DNA from: Coccinella septempunctata
Taxonomy: Eukaryota; Arthropoda; Insecta; Coleoptera; Coccinellidae
NCBI RefSeq assembly: GCF_907165205.1
Contig: NC_058193.1
Coordinates: 13,871,544-13,935,543 of the forward strand
Direction: 5' to 3'
DNA length: 64,000 nt
The stretch's first letter is position 1. Each line of letters opens with the position of its first letter. A program made the position numbers and the translations under genes. Positions 1-9,659 of the stretch are shown piece after piece. Below the pieces are notes generated by a model. It saw only the letters and a program-made list of their open reading frames with translations. It did not search any database and had not been told where the DNA came from.

Positions 1-903
1 TTTCGGATTGAGATGCACATGTTAAATTTCAGTTCGATAGTTCAGATAGGAATTGAGATTTCAGTGGTCAATTCGGCAAAGTGTGATATCAATTCCTCGA
101 AAACTGTTGGATCAATTCGAACCAAATCTTGAAACTGAACATAGTTTTCCAATTGAGATGCACATGTTGAATTTCAGTTCGATAGTTCAGATAGGAATTG
201 AGATTTCAGTGGTCAATTCGGCAAAGTGTGATATCAATTCCTCAAAAACTGTTGGACCAATTCGACCCAAATCTTGAAACTGCACATAGTTTTCGGATTG
301 AGATGCACATGTTGAATTTCAGTTCGATAGTTCAGATAGGAATTGAGATTTCAGTGGTCCATTCGGCAAAGTGTGATATCAATTCCTCGAAAACTGTTGG
401 ATCAATTCGAACCAAATCTTGAAATTTTACACAGTTTTCGAATTGAGATGCACATGTTGAATTCCAGTTCGATAGTTCAGATAGGAATTGAGATTTCAGT
501 GGTCAATTCGGAAAAGTGTGATATCAATTCCTCGAAAACTGTTGGATCAATTCGAACCAAATCTTGAAAGTGCACATAGTTTTCGGATTGAGATGCACTT
601 GTTAAATTTCAGTTCGATAGTTCAGATAGGAATTGAGATTTCAGTGGTCTATTCGCCAAAGTGTGATATCCATACCTCAAAAACTGTTGGATCAATTCGA
701 ACCAAATCTTGAAACTGCACATAGTTTTCGAAATGAGATGCACATGTTGAATTTCAGATCGATAGTTCTGATAGGAATGGAGATTTCAGTAGTCGATTCG
801 ACAAAATATCATTTCAATTCCTAAGGAACTGTTGGATCAATTCGAACCAAATCTTGAAACTGCACATAGTTTTCGGATTGAGATGCACATGTTAAATTTC
901 AGT

Positions 904-913
904 TCGATATCAA
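904..913. other. 49-bp monomer deletion/duplication breakpoint
   Basis: AGTTCGAT is joined to ATCAATTCC, so monomer positions 135-145 and 1-38 are missing. GATA occurs at both parental sites. This is the boundary between the two 676-bp copies. Confidence 0.88.
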
Positions 914-1411
914 TTCCTCAAAAACTGTTGGACCAATTCGACCCAAATCTTGAAACTGCACATAGTTTTCGGATTGAGATGCACATGTTGAATTTCAGTT
1001 CGATAGTTCAGATAGGAATTGAGATTTCAGTGGTCCATTCGGCAAAGTGTGATATCAATTCCTCGAAAACTGTTGGATCAATTCGAACCAAATCTTGAAA
1101 TTTTACACAGTTTTCGAATTGAGATGCACATGTTGAATTCCAGTTCGATAGTTCAGATAGGAATTGAGATTTCAGTGGTCAATTCGGAAAAGTGTGATAT
1201 CAATTCCTCGAAAACTGTTGGATCAATTCGAACCAAATCTTGAAAGTGCACATAGTTTTCGGATTGAGATGCACTTGTTAAATTTCAGTTCGATAGTTCA
1301 GATAGGAATTGAGATTTCAGTGGTCTATTCGCCAAAGTGTGATATCCATACCTCAAAAACTGTTGGATCAATTCGAACCAAATCTTGAAACTGCACATAG
1401 TTTTCGAAATG

Positions 1412-1428
1412 AGATGCACAGTAGTCGA
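1412..1428. other. 44-bp monomer deletion
   Basis: GAGATGCACA is followed directly by GTAGTCG, leaving a 101-bp monomer. Only a 2-bp microhomology (CA) is visible. Confidence 0.88.
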
Positions 1429-1532
1429 TTCGACAAAATATCATTTCAATTCCTAAGGAACTGTTGGATCAATTCGAACCAAATCTTGAAACTGCACATA
1501 GTTTTCGGATTGAGATGAACATGTTAAATTTC

Positions 1533-4164
1533 AGTTCGATAGTTCAGATAGGAATTGAGATTTCAGTGGTCAATTCGGCAAAGTGTGATATCAATTCCTC
1601 GAAAACTGTTGGATCAATTCGAACCAAATCTTGAAACTGAACATAGTTTTCCAATTGAGATGCACATGTTGAATTTCAGTTCGATAGTTCAGATAGGAAT
1701 TGAGATTTCAGTGGTCAATTCGGCAAAGTTTGATATCAATTCCTCAAAAACTGTTGGACCAATTCGACCCAAATCTTGAAACTGCACATAGTTTTCGAAT
1801 TGAGATGCACATGTTGAATATCAGTTCGATATTTCTGATAGGAATTGAGATTTCAGTGGTCGATTCGACAAAGTATCATTTCAATTCCTGAGGAACTAGT
1901 GGATCAATTCGAACCAAATCTTGAAACTGCACATAGTTTTCGAATTGAGATGCACATGTTGAATTTCAGATCTATAGTTCTGATAGGAATGGAGATTTCA
2001 GTAGTCGATTCGACGAAATATCATTTCAATTCCTAAGGAACTATTGGATCAATTCGAACCAAATCTTGAAACTGCACATAGTTTTCGAATTGAGATTCAC
2101 ATGTTGAATTTCAGTTCGATAGTTCAGATAGGAATTGAGATTTCAGTGGTCAATTCGGCAAAGTGTGATATCAATTCCTCGAAAACTGTTGGATCAATTC
2201 GAACCAAATCTTGAAACTGCACATAGTTTTCGGATTGAGATGCACATGTTAAATTTCAGTTCGATAGTTCAGATAGGAATTGAGATTTCAGTGGTCAATT
2301 CGGCAAAGTGTGATATCAATTCCTCGAAAACTGTTGGATCAATTCGAACCAAATCTTGAAACTGAACATAGTTTTCCAATTGAGATGCACATGTTGAATT
2401 TCAGTTCGATAGTTCAGATAGGAATTGAGATTTCAGTGGTCAATTCGGCAAAGTTTGATATCAATTCCTCAAAAACTGTTGGACCAATTCGACCCAAATC
2501 TTGAAACTGCACATAGTTTTCGAATTGAGATGCACATGTTGAATATCAGTTCGATATTTCTGATAGGAATTGAGATTTCAGTGGTCGATTCGACAAAGTA
2601 TCATTTCAATTCCTGAGGAACTAGTGGATCAATTCGAACCAAATCTTGAAACTGCACATAGTTTTCGAAATGAGATGCACATGTTGAATTTCAGATCTAT
2701 AGTTCTGATAGGAATGGAGATTTCAGTAGTCGATTCGACGAAATATCATTTCAATTCCTAAGGAACTATTGGATCAATTCGAACCAAATCTTGAAACTGC
2801 ACATAGTTTTCGAATTGAGATTCACATGTTGAATTTCAGTTCGATAGTTCAGATAGGAATTGAGATTTCAGTGGTCAATTCGGCAAAGTGTGATATCAAT
2901 TCCTCGAAAACTGTTGGATCAATTCGAACCAAATCTTGAAACTGAACATAGTTTTCCAATTGAGATGCACATGTTGAATTTCAGTTCGATAGTTCAGATA
3001 GGAATTGAGATTTCAGTGGTCAATTCGGCAAAGTTTGATATCAATTCCTCAAAAACTGTTGGACCAATTCGACCCAAATCTTGAAACTGCACATAGTTTT
3101 CGAATTGAGATGCACATGTTGAATATCAGTTCGATATTTCTGATAGGAATTGAGATTTCAGTGGTCGATTCGACAAAGTATCATTTCAATTCCTGAGGAA
3201 CTAGTGGATCAATTCGAACCAAATCTTGAAACTGCACATAGTTTTCGAAATGAGATGCACATGTTGAATTTCAGATCTATAGTTCTGATAGGAATGGAGA
3301 TTTCAGTAGTCGATTCGACGAAATATCATTTCAATTCCTAAGGAACTATTGGATCAATTCGAACCAAATCTTGAAACTGCACATAGTTTTCGAATTGAGA
3401 TTCACATGTTGAATTTCAGTTCGATAGTTCAGATAGGAATTGAGATTTCAGTGGTCAATTCGGCAAAGTGTGATATCAATTCCTCGAAAACTGTTGGATC
3501 AATTCGAACCAAATCTTGAAACTGCACATAGTTTTCGGATTGAGATGCACATGTTAAATTTCAGTTCGATAGTTCAGATAGGAATTGAGATTTCAGTGGT
3601 CCATTCGGCAAAGTGTGATATCAATTCCTCGAAAACTGTTGGATCAATTCGAACCAAATCTTGAAACTGAACATAGTTTTCCAATTGAGATGCACATGTT
3701 GAATTTCAGTTCGATAGTTCAGATAGGAATTGAGATTTCAGTGGTCAATTCGGCAAAGTTTGATATCAATTCCTCAAAAACTGTTGGACCAATTCGACCC
3801 AAATCTTGAAACTGCACATAGTTTTCGAATTGAGATGCACATGTTGAATATCAGTTCGATATTTCTGATAGGAATTGAGATTTCAGTGGTCGATTCGACA
3901 AAGTATCATTTCAATTCCTGAGGAACTAGTGGATCAATTCGAACCAAATCTTGAAACTGCACATAGTTTTCGAAATGAGATGCACATGTTGAATTTCAGA
4001 TCTATAGTTCTGATAGGAATGGAGATTTCAGTAGTCGATTCGACGAAATATCATTTCAATTCCTAAGGAACTATTGGATCAATTCGAACCAAATCTTGAA
4101 ACTGCAAATAGTTTTCGAATTGAGATTCACATGTTGAATTTCAGTTCGATAGTTCAGATAGGAA
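1533..4164 (+). repeat. Alternating 5-mer and 4-mer higher-order repeats
   Basis: The variant CTGAACATAGTTTTCCAATTG marks the first monomer of each unit, near 1637, 2362, 2942 and 3667, so the units are 725, 580 and 725 bp. It is followed each time by a monomer with GTTTGATATC and GACCAATTCGACCC, then one with GAGGAACTAGTGG, then one with GACGAAATATC and GATTCACATG. A fifth ordinary monomer is present or missing. The same marker also occurs once near 135 and once near 5697. Confidence 0.85.
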
Positions 4165-6119
4165 TTGAGATTTCAGTGGTCAATTCGGCAAAGTGTGATA
4201 TCAATTCCTCGAAAACTGTTGGATCAATTCGAACCAAATCTTGAAATTTTACACAGTTTTCGAATTGAGATGCACATGTTGAATTCCAGTTCGATAGTTC
4301 AGATAGGAATTGAGATTTCAGTGGTCAATTCGGCAAAGTGTGATATCAATTCCTCGAAAACTGTTGGATCAATTCGAACCAAATCTTGAAACTGCACATA
4401 GTTTTCGGATTGAGATGCACATGTTGAATTTCAGTTCGATAGTTCAGATAGGAATTGAGATTTCAGTGGTCCATTCGGCAAAGTGTGATATCAATTCCTC
4501 GAAAACTGTTGGATCAATTCGAACCAAATCTTGAAATTTTACACAGTTTTCGAATTGAGATGCACATGTTGAATTTCAGTTCGATAGTTCAGATAGGAAT
4601 TGAGATTTCAGTAGTCGATTCGACAAAATATCATTTCAATTCCTAAGGAACTATTGGATCAATTCGAACCAAATCTTGAAACTGCACATAATTTTCGAAT
4701 TGAGATTCACATGTTGAATTTCAGTTCGATAGTTCAGATAGGAATTGAGATTTCAGTGGTCAATTCGGCAAAGTGTGATATCAATTCCTCGAAAACAGTT
4801 GGATCAATTCGAACCAAATCTTGAAACTGCACATAGTTTTCGAATTGAGATGTACATGTTGAATTTTAGATCGATAGTTCTGATAGGAATGGAGATTTCA
4901 GTAGTCGATTCGACAAAATATCATTTCAATTCCTTTGGAACTATTGGATCAATTCGAACCAAATCTTGAAACTGCACATAGTTTTCGAATTGAGATGCAC
5001 ATGTTGAATTTCATTTCGATAGTTCAGATAGGAATTGAGATTTCAGTGGTCAATTCGGCAAAGTGTGATATCAATTCCTCGAAAACTGTTGGATCAATTC
5101 GAACCAAATCTTGAAAGTGCACATAGTTTTCGGATTGAGATGCACTTGTTAAATTTCAGTTCGATAGTTCAGATAGGAATTGAGATTTCAGTGGTCTATT
5201 CGCCAAAGTGTGATATCCATACCTCAAAAACTGTTGGATCAATTCGAACCAAATCTTGAAACTGCACATAGTTTTCGAAATGAGATGCACATGTTGAATT
5301 TCAGATCGATAGTTCTGATAGGAATGGAGATTTCAGTAGTCGATTCGACAAAATATCATTTCAATTCCTAAGGAACTATTGGATCAATTCGAACCAAATC
5401 TTGAAACTGCACATAATTTTCGAATTGAGATTCACATGTTGAATTTCAGTTCGATAGTTCAGATAGGAATTGAGATTTCAGTGGTCAATTCGGCAAAGTG
5501 TGATATCAATTCCTCGAAAACTGTTGGATCAATTCGAACCAAATCTTGAAACTGCACATAGTTTTCGGATTGAGATGCACATGTTAAATTTCAGTTCGAT
5601 AGTTCAGATAGGAATTGAGATTTCAGTGGTCAATTCGGCAAAGTGTGATATCAATTCCTCGAAAACTGTTGGATCAATTCGAACCAAATCTTGAAACTGA
5701 ACATAGTTTTCCAATTGAGATGCACATGTTGAATTTCAGTTCGATAGTTCAGATAGGAATTGAGATTTCAGTGGTCAATTCGGCAAAGTTTGATATCAAT
5801 TCCTCAGAAACTGTTGGACCAATTCGACCCAAATCTTGAAACTGCACATAGTTTTCGAATTGAGATGCACATGTTGAATATCAGTTCGATATTTCTGATA
5901 GGAATTGAGATTTCAGTGGTCGATTCGACAAAGTATCATTTCAATTCCTGAGGAACTAGTGGATCAATTCGAACCAAATCTTGAAACTGCACATAGTTTT
6001 CGAAATGAGATGCACATGTTGAATTTCAGATCGATAGTTCTGATAGGAATGGAGATTTCAGTGGTCAATTCGGCAAAGTGTGATATCAAATCCTCGAAAA
6101 CTGTTGGATCAATTCGAAC

Positions 6120-7325
6120 CAAATCTTGAAACTGCACATAGTTTTCGAATTGAGATTCACATGTTGAATTTCAGTTCGATAGTTCAGATAGGAATTGAGA
6201 TTTCAGTGGTCAATTCGGCAAAGTGTGATATCAAATCCTCGAAAACTGTTGGATCAATTCGAACCAAATCTTGAAACTGCACATAGTTTTCGGATTGAGA
6301 TTCACATGTTGAATTTCAGTTCGATAGTTCAGATAGGAATTGAGATTTCAGTGGTCAATTCGGCAAAGTGTGATATCAATTCCTCGAAAACTGTTGGATC
6401 AATTCGAACCAAATCTTGGAACTGCACATAGTTTTCGAATTGAGATGCACATGTTGAATTTCAGTTCGATAGTTCTGATAGGAATTGAGATTTCAGTGGT
6501 CAATTCGGCAAAGTGTGATAACAATTCCTCGAAAACTGTTGGATCAATTCGAACCAAATCTTGAAATTTTACACAGTTTTCGATTTGAGATGCACATGTT
6601 GAATTTCAGTTCGATAGTTCAAATGGGAATTGAGATTTTAGTGGTCAATTCGGCAAAGTGTGATATCAATTCCTCGAAAACTGTTGGATCAATTCGAACC
6701 AAATCTTGAAACTGCAGATAGTTTTCGAATTGAGATTCACATGTTGAATTTCAGTTCGATAGTTCAGATAGGAATTGAGATTTCAGTGGTCAATTCGGCA
6801 AAGTGTGATATCAAATCCTCGAAAACTGTTGGATCAACTCGAACCAAATCTTGAAACTGCACATAGTTTTCGGATTGAGATTCACATGTTGAATTTCAGT
6901 TCGATAGTTCAGATAGGAATTGAGATTTCAGTGGTCAATTCGGCAAAGTGTGATATCAAATCCTCGAAAACTGTTGGATCAATTCGAACCAAATCTTGAA
7001 ACTGCACATAGTTTTCGGATTGAGATTCACATGTTGAATTTCAGTTCGATAGTTCAGATAGGAATTGAGATTTCAGTGGTCAATTCGGCAAAGTGTGATA
7101 TCAATTCCTCGAAAACTGTTGGATCAATTCGAACCAAATCTTGGAACTGCACATAGTTTTCGAATTGAGATGCACATGTTGAATTTCAGTTCGATAGTTC
7201 TGATAGGAATTGAGATTTCAGTGGTCAATTCGGCAAAGTGTGATAACAATTCCTCGAAAACTGTTGGATCAATTCGAACCAAATCTTGAAATTTTACACA
7301 GTTTTCGAATTGAGATGCACATGTT
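6120..7325 (+). repeat. 725-bp (5-mer) tandem pair
   Basis: The order of monomers with ATCAAATCCTCG, CTTGGAACTG, GATAACAATTCC and GAAATTTTACAC at about 6.12-6.60 kb recurs 725 bp later at about 6.85-7.33 kb. The copies separate just before the monomers that flank the LINE fragment. Confidence 0.75.
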
Positions 7326-7630
7326 GAAATTCAGTTCGATAGTTCTGATAGGAATTGGGATTTCAGTGGTCAATTCGGCAAAGTGTGATATCAATTCCTC
7401 GAAAACTGTTGGATCAATTCGAACCAAATCTTGAAACTGCACATAGTTTTCGGATTGAGATTCACATGTTGAATTTCAGTTCGATAGTTCAGATAGGAAT
7501 TGAGATTTCAGTGGTCAATTCGGCAAAGTGTGATATCAATTCCTAGAAAACTGTTAGATCAATTCGAACCAAATCTTGAAATTTTACACAGTTTTCGAAT
7601 TGAGATGCACATGTTGAATTTCAGTTCGAT

Positions 7631-7650
7631 AGTTCAGATATCACCCCAAA
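7631..7650. other. Left satellite/LINE junction
   Basis: Satellite ends with AGTTCAGATA at 7640 and LINE sequence begins TCACCCCAAA at 7641. In an uninterrupted monomer the next bases would be GGAATTGAG. The flanking monomer carries a private variant (CCTAGAAAACTGTTAGATC, 7542-7560) that recurs at 35284 and 61108, so those loci are close relatives of this flank. Confidence 0.9.
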
Positions 7651-7679
7651 ACAACCACTGCATCTTCTCGAAAGTAGTG

Positions 7680-8340
7680 CAAGTGAACCTGCATCACGCG
7701 AAGGGTTCTTCAGCAGTGGTTGCAAGGTTATTTGCGAGGTTGCAATTAGGCATTGCTCTGATCCAGGAACCCTGGATCAACAAAGAAGGCCAAATCTCAG
7801 GATTGGCATGCAAAGATTCAAAACTGATTTATGACCAGAGGCAGGTATCTCCACGTGCCTGTGTGCTCATAAGAAGCAACATTAAGTATATTTGTGTTTC
7901 AGAATACATGTCTCGGGACCTGATTCCAATCATGGTACACCTCAACGTTGGGGGCATCGACCGGGACATTGTCATAGCATCTGCATACTTCGCTGGAGAT
8001 GGGCCAATTACACCTCCAGAGGAAGTACAGCGGCTAGTACGATACTGCAACAGCAGGAAGTTGCCAATTATAATTGGATGTGATGCCAACGCACACAACA
8101 CCACTTGGGGAAGCACGAACAACAACGCTAGAGGTGAGTGCTTGCTTGAATATCTCTTAGCTAACAATCTCGAGACATTAAATGTGGGGACTACACCAAC
8201 TTTTGTCACGAGAGCGAGAGAAGAGGTCCTGGACGTGACAATTGCTAATGTCGCTGCCAGGAAAAATATCACTTCCTGGAGAGTGATGAACGAACCTTCA
8301 CTCTCTGATCATAGAATTATCGAGTTCAAGGTGGAGGGAG
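7680..8340 (+). other. Endonuclease (EEP/APE-like) domain of the LINE ORF2
   Basis: The usual order of active-site motifs is visible. They are Q-V-N with the metal-side Asn at 7686, IQEPW with the catalytic Glu at 7767, GCDANAH with Asp at 8082 and Asn at 8088, and a terminal SDH with Asp at 8307 and His at 8310. PTFVT and EVLDVTIA between the last two are also typical of insect LINE endonucleases. All key residues are present, so the domain looks complete and potentially active if translated. The 5' breakpoint of the fragment lies only about 13 codons before its first motif. Confidence 0.9.
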
Positions 8341-8996
8341 AAATAACCTCGCCCCCCTTGATTCGGAATCCCAGAAAAACAGATTGGTTTCTTTACAGAA
8401 GCAATCTGAAGAATAATTTAGAACAAATCGGAATAGGGCGGGAAAAACACCGTCATTACGATTTTGAGCAACATGTAGAGCAGGTAAGTGAGGCAATGAT
8501 GGAGGCATTTCACTCTAGCTGCCCATTGACCAAGGCTCGATCAAGTAAAGAAGCTCCTTGGTGGAATGACAACCTGTCAAACCTTCGAAAGGAAGTCCGT
8601 CGGCTCTTCAACAGAGCCAAACGAGACAGTAACAGGCAAGGGTATACTGAGAAACTCACTCAGTACAACAAGGAGATCAGGAAGGCCAAAAGACTTAATT
8701 TTCAAGCCTTTTGTGAAAATATCACTTCCACTCCCACAGCAGCCAGACTTCAGAAGGTCATGGCAAAAGGGGGAACTAACACCATTATGTCGCTTAAGAA
8801 GCCAGATGGTTCCTACACTGAAGGAGAGAGGGAACGAGCCAGTCTTCTTCTCAAAACACACTTCCCAGGTAGTGAACCAATAGATAGTACTGAAACAGCA
8901 ATGAAGTACACCAAGAACTCCCGCAAGGAGGACTGGGACATTGCTAAGAAAATATTTACAAGGCAACGACTTGAATGGGCCATAAGCACCTTTCAG

Positions 8997-9527
8997 CCGT
9001 ATAAATCCCCAGGAGTGGATGGGGTGTTTCCGATACTCCTGCAGAAAGGAGTGGAGGAGATCCTCCCTCATCTATTAAATATCACAAGGAGCAGCTTGGC
9101 ATTGGGTCAAATACCTAGAAGATGGAGAAGGGCAAAAGTCACCTTCATTCCAAAAGTAGGGAAAAAGGACGGGACTGACCCTCGATCCTTTAGACCCATT
9201 TGCTTAACATCGTTTCTTCTAAAAACGATGGAGAAAGTAGTGGATAACTACATAAGAACGGAGTATCTGGAGAAAATACCACTTCACAATTGTCAGCATG
9301 CTTACAGGGCGGGACGTTCAACGGAAACCGCCCTGTATCAGTTGACTGAAGTCATCCAGAGAACTCTGAATAACAAAGAAATCGCCATGTGTGCCTTTCT
9401 GGATGTATCTGGGGCCTTTGACATCACAACACACGTGTCTGTCAGGGCACTTAAGAGGCGAGGAGTGAATGATACCATTTTAAAGTGGATGTATGAGGTG
9501 TTAACGACGAGAATAGCTGAGACATCG
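8997..9527 (+). other. Reverse transcriptase domain, N-terminal part only
   Basis: The finger and early palm blocks are present, from YKSPGVDG at 9000 through QHAYRAGRSTETAL to the motif-A stretch AFLDVSGAFD, whose Asp codon is at 9402. The following helix (ALKRRGVNDTILKWMYEVL) reaches the breakpoint. The later palm motifs, including the double-aspartate motif, and the thumb are missing. The usual form of motif A in this group is FLDIEGAFDNT; here it reads FLDVSGAFDIT, which may be lineage variation or slight decay. Confidence 0.9.
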
Positions 9528-9537
9528 ACTGCACATA
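9518..9537. other. Right LINE/satellite junction
   Basis: LINE sequence ends with GCTGAGACATCG at 9527 and satellite resumes with ACTGCACATAG at 9528, monomer position 85. Between the two junctions the array therefore lacks 85 bp plus possibly whole monomers. The bases after 9527 do not repeat those before 7641, so there is no target-site duplication, and no A-rich tail is present. Confidence 0.88.
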
Positions 9538-9659
9538 GTTTTCGAAATGAGATGCACATGTTGAATTTCAGATCGATAGTTCTGATAGGAATGGAGATTT
9601 CAGTGGTCAATTCGGCAAAGTGTGATATCAAATCCTCGAAAACTGTTGGATCAATTCGA

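Larger units (their letters stand above)
232..1540 (+). repeat. 676-bp tandem duplication with out-of-register junction
   Basis: Bases 232-907 are repeated at 908-1540, seen from shared variants such as GAAATTTTACACAG, AATTCCAGTTCG, ATCCATACCTC and the rare AAGGAACTGTTGG at 825 and 1457. The join at 908 fuses AGTTCGAT to ATCAATTCC, skipping 49 bp of monomer at a GATA microhomology; this explains the unit length (5 x 145 - 49). The second copy has in addition lost 44 bp at 1420, where GATGCACA is followed directly by GTAGTCG. Confidence 0.85.
1..7640 (+). repeat. 145-bp satellite array, left arm
   Basis: Head-to-tail monomers of about 145 bp fill this segment, about 53 units, all in the same orientation. 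Constant anchors include AATTGAGATTTCAG, GGATCAATTCGAACC, CACATAGTTTTCG and GATGCACATGTTGAATTTC. Monomers differ mainly in the stretch after GATTTCAG: one type carries GTGTGATATCAATTCCTCG, others carry TATCATTTCAATTCCTAAGG or CTGAGGAACTAG. Two monomers are shortened, at 908 and 1420. The segment holds no gene; open frames of 63-88 codons are by-products of the repeat. The right end is cut by the LINE fragment after GTTCAGATA, at monomer position 144 if position 1 is the G of GAATTGAGAT. Confidence 0.97.
7641..9527 (+). mobile_element. Non-LTR retrotransposon (LINE) fragment, truncated at both ends
   Basis: This 1,887-bp non-satellite island lies in the same orientation as the array as written. 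Its single open frame encodes an apurinic-type endonuclease followed by the first part of a reverse transcriptase, the ORF2 arrangement of Jockey-group LINEs (Jockey, LOA and R1 clades). ORF1, the 5' UTR, the catalytic second half of the reverse transcriptase, any RNase H domain, the 3' UTR and the tail are all absent. LINE insertions normally keep the 3' end and lose the 5' end, so loss of the 3' half points to later deletion or rearrangement within the array, or to an assembly chimera. There is no target-site duplication and no poly(A) or simple-repeat tail at 9527. The clade call rests on motif resemblance and is less certain than the LINE call. Confidence 0.93.
7641..9527 (+). pseudogene. 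LINE ORF2 fragment: endonuclease plus N-terminal reverse transcriptase
   Basis: The full protein would nick target DNA and copy the element RNA at the nick in the nucleus. This fragment encodes 629 codons without a stop or frameshift, but has neither a native start nor the C-terminal half. In order it shows the endonuclease (about 7680-8340); a linker with the arthropod-LINE signatures RNPRKTDW, APWWN and LLLKTHFPGS; then reverse transcriptase blocks KSPGVDG (9003), FIPKVGK, FRPICLTSFLLKTMEK, QHAYRAGRSTETAL (9294) and AFLDVSGAFD (9393). The aspartate at 9402 is the first catalytic metal ligand. Coding stops being element-derived about 42 codons later, before the region where the ADD motif would lie, so the polymerase cannot work. 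The frame happens to stay open into satellite on both sides, from 7500 to 9671. Full-length relatives are roughly twice this length or more. Intact codons suggest recent capture. Confidence 0.92.

Noticed and set aside
7829..9071. Reverse-strand frames of 147, 60 and 164 codons and short alternative forward frames inside the LINE
   Set aside because: They are shadows of the ORF2 reading frame and show no recognisable protein features.
7641..9527. Functional autonomous retrotransposon gene
   Set aside because: The frame lacks its start, the second half of the reverse transcriptase including the later catalytic aspartates, and the 3' end. Only the endonuclease part looks complete.
7641..9527. 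Element length of 13 monomers plus 2 bp (1,887 bp) as a meaningful spacing
   Set aside because: The phase of the flanking satellite shifts by 85 bp rather than 2 bp once the breakpoints are placed, so the near-multiple of 145 is coincidental.
9500..9560. Target-site duplication or poly(A) tail for the LINE
   Set aside because: The bases before 7641 (GTTCAGATA) are not repeated after 9527 (ACTGCACAT), and no A-run or simple repeat precedes 9527.
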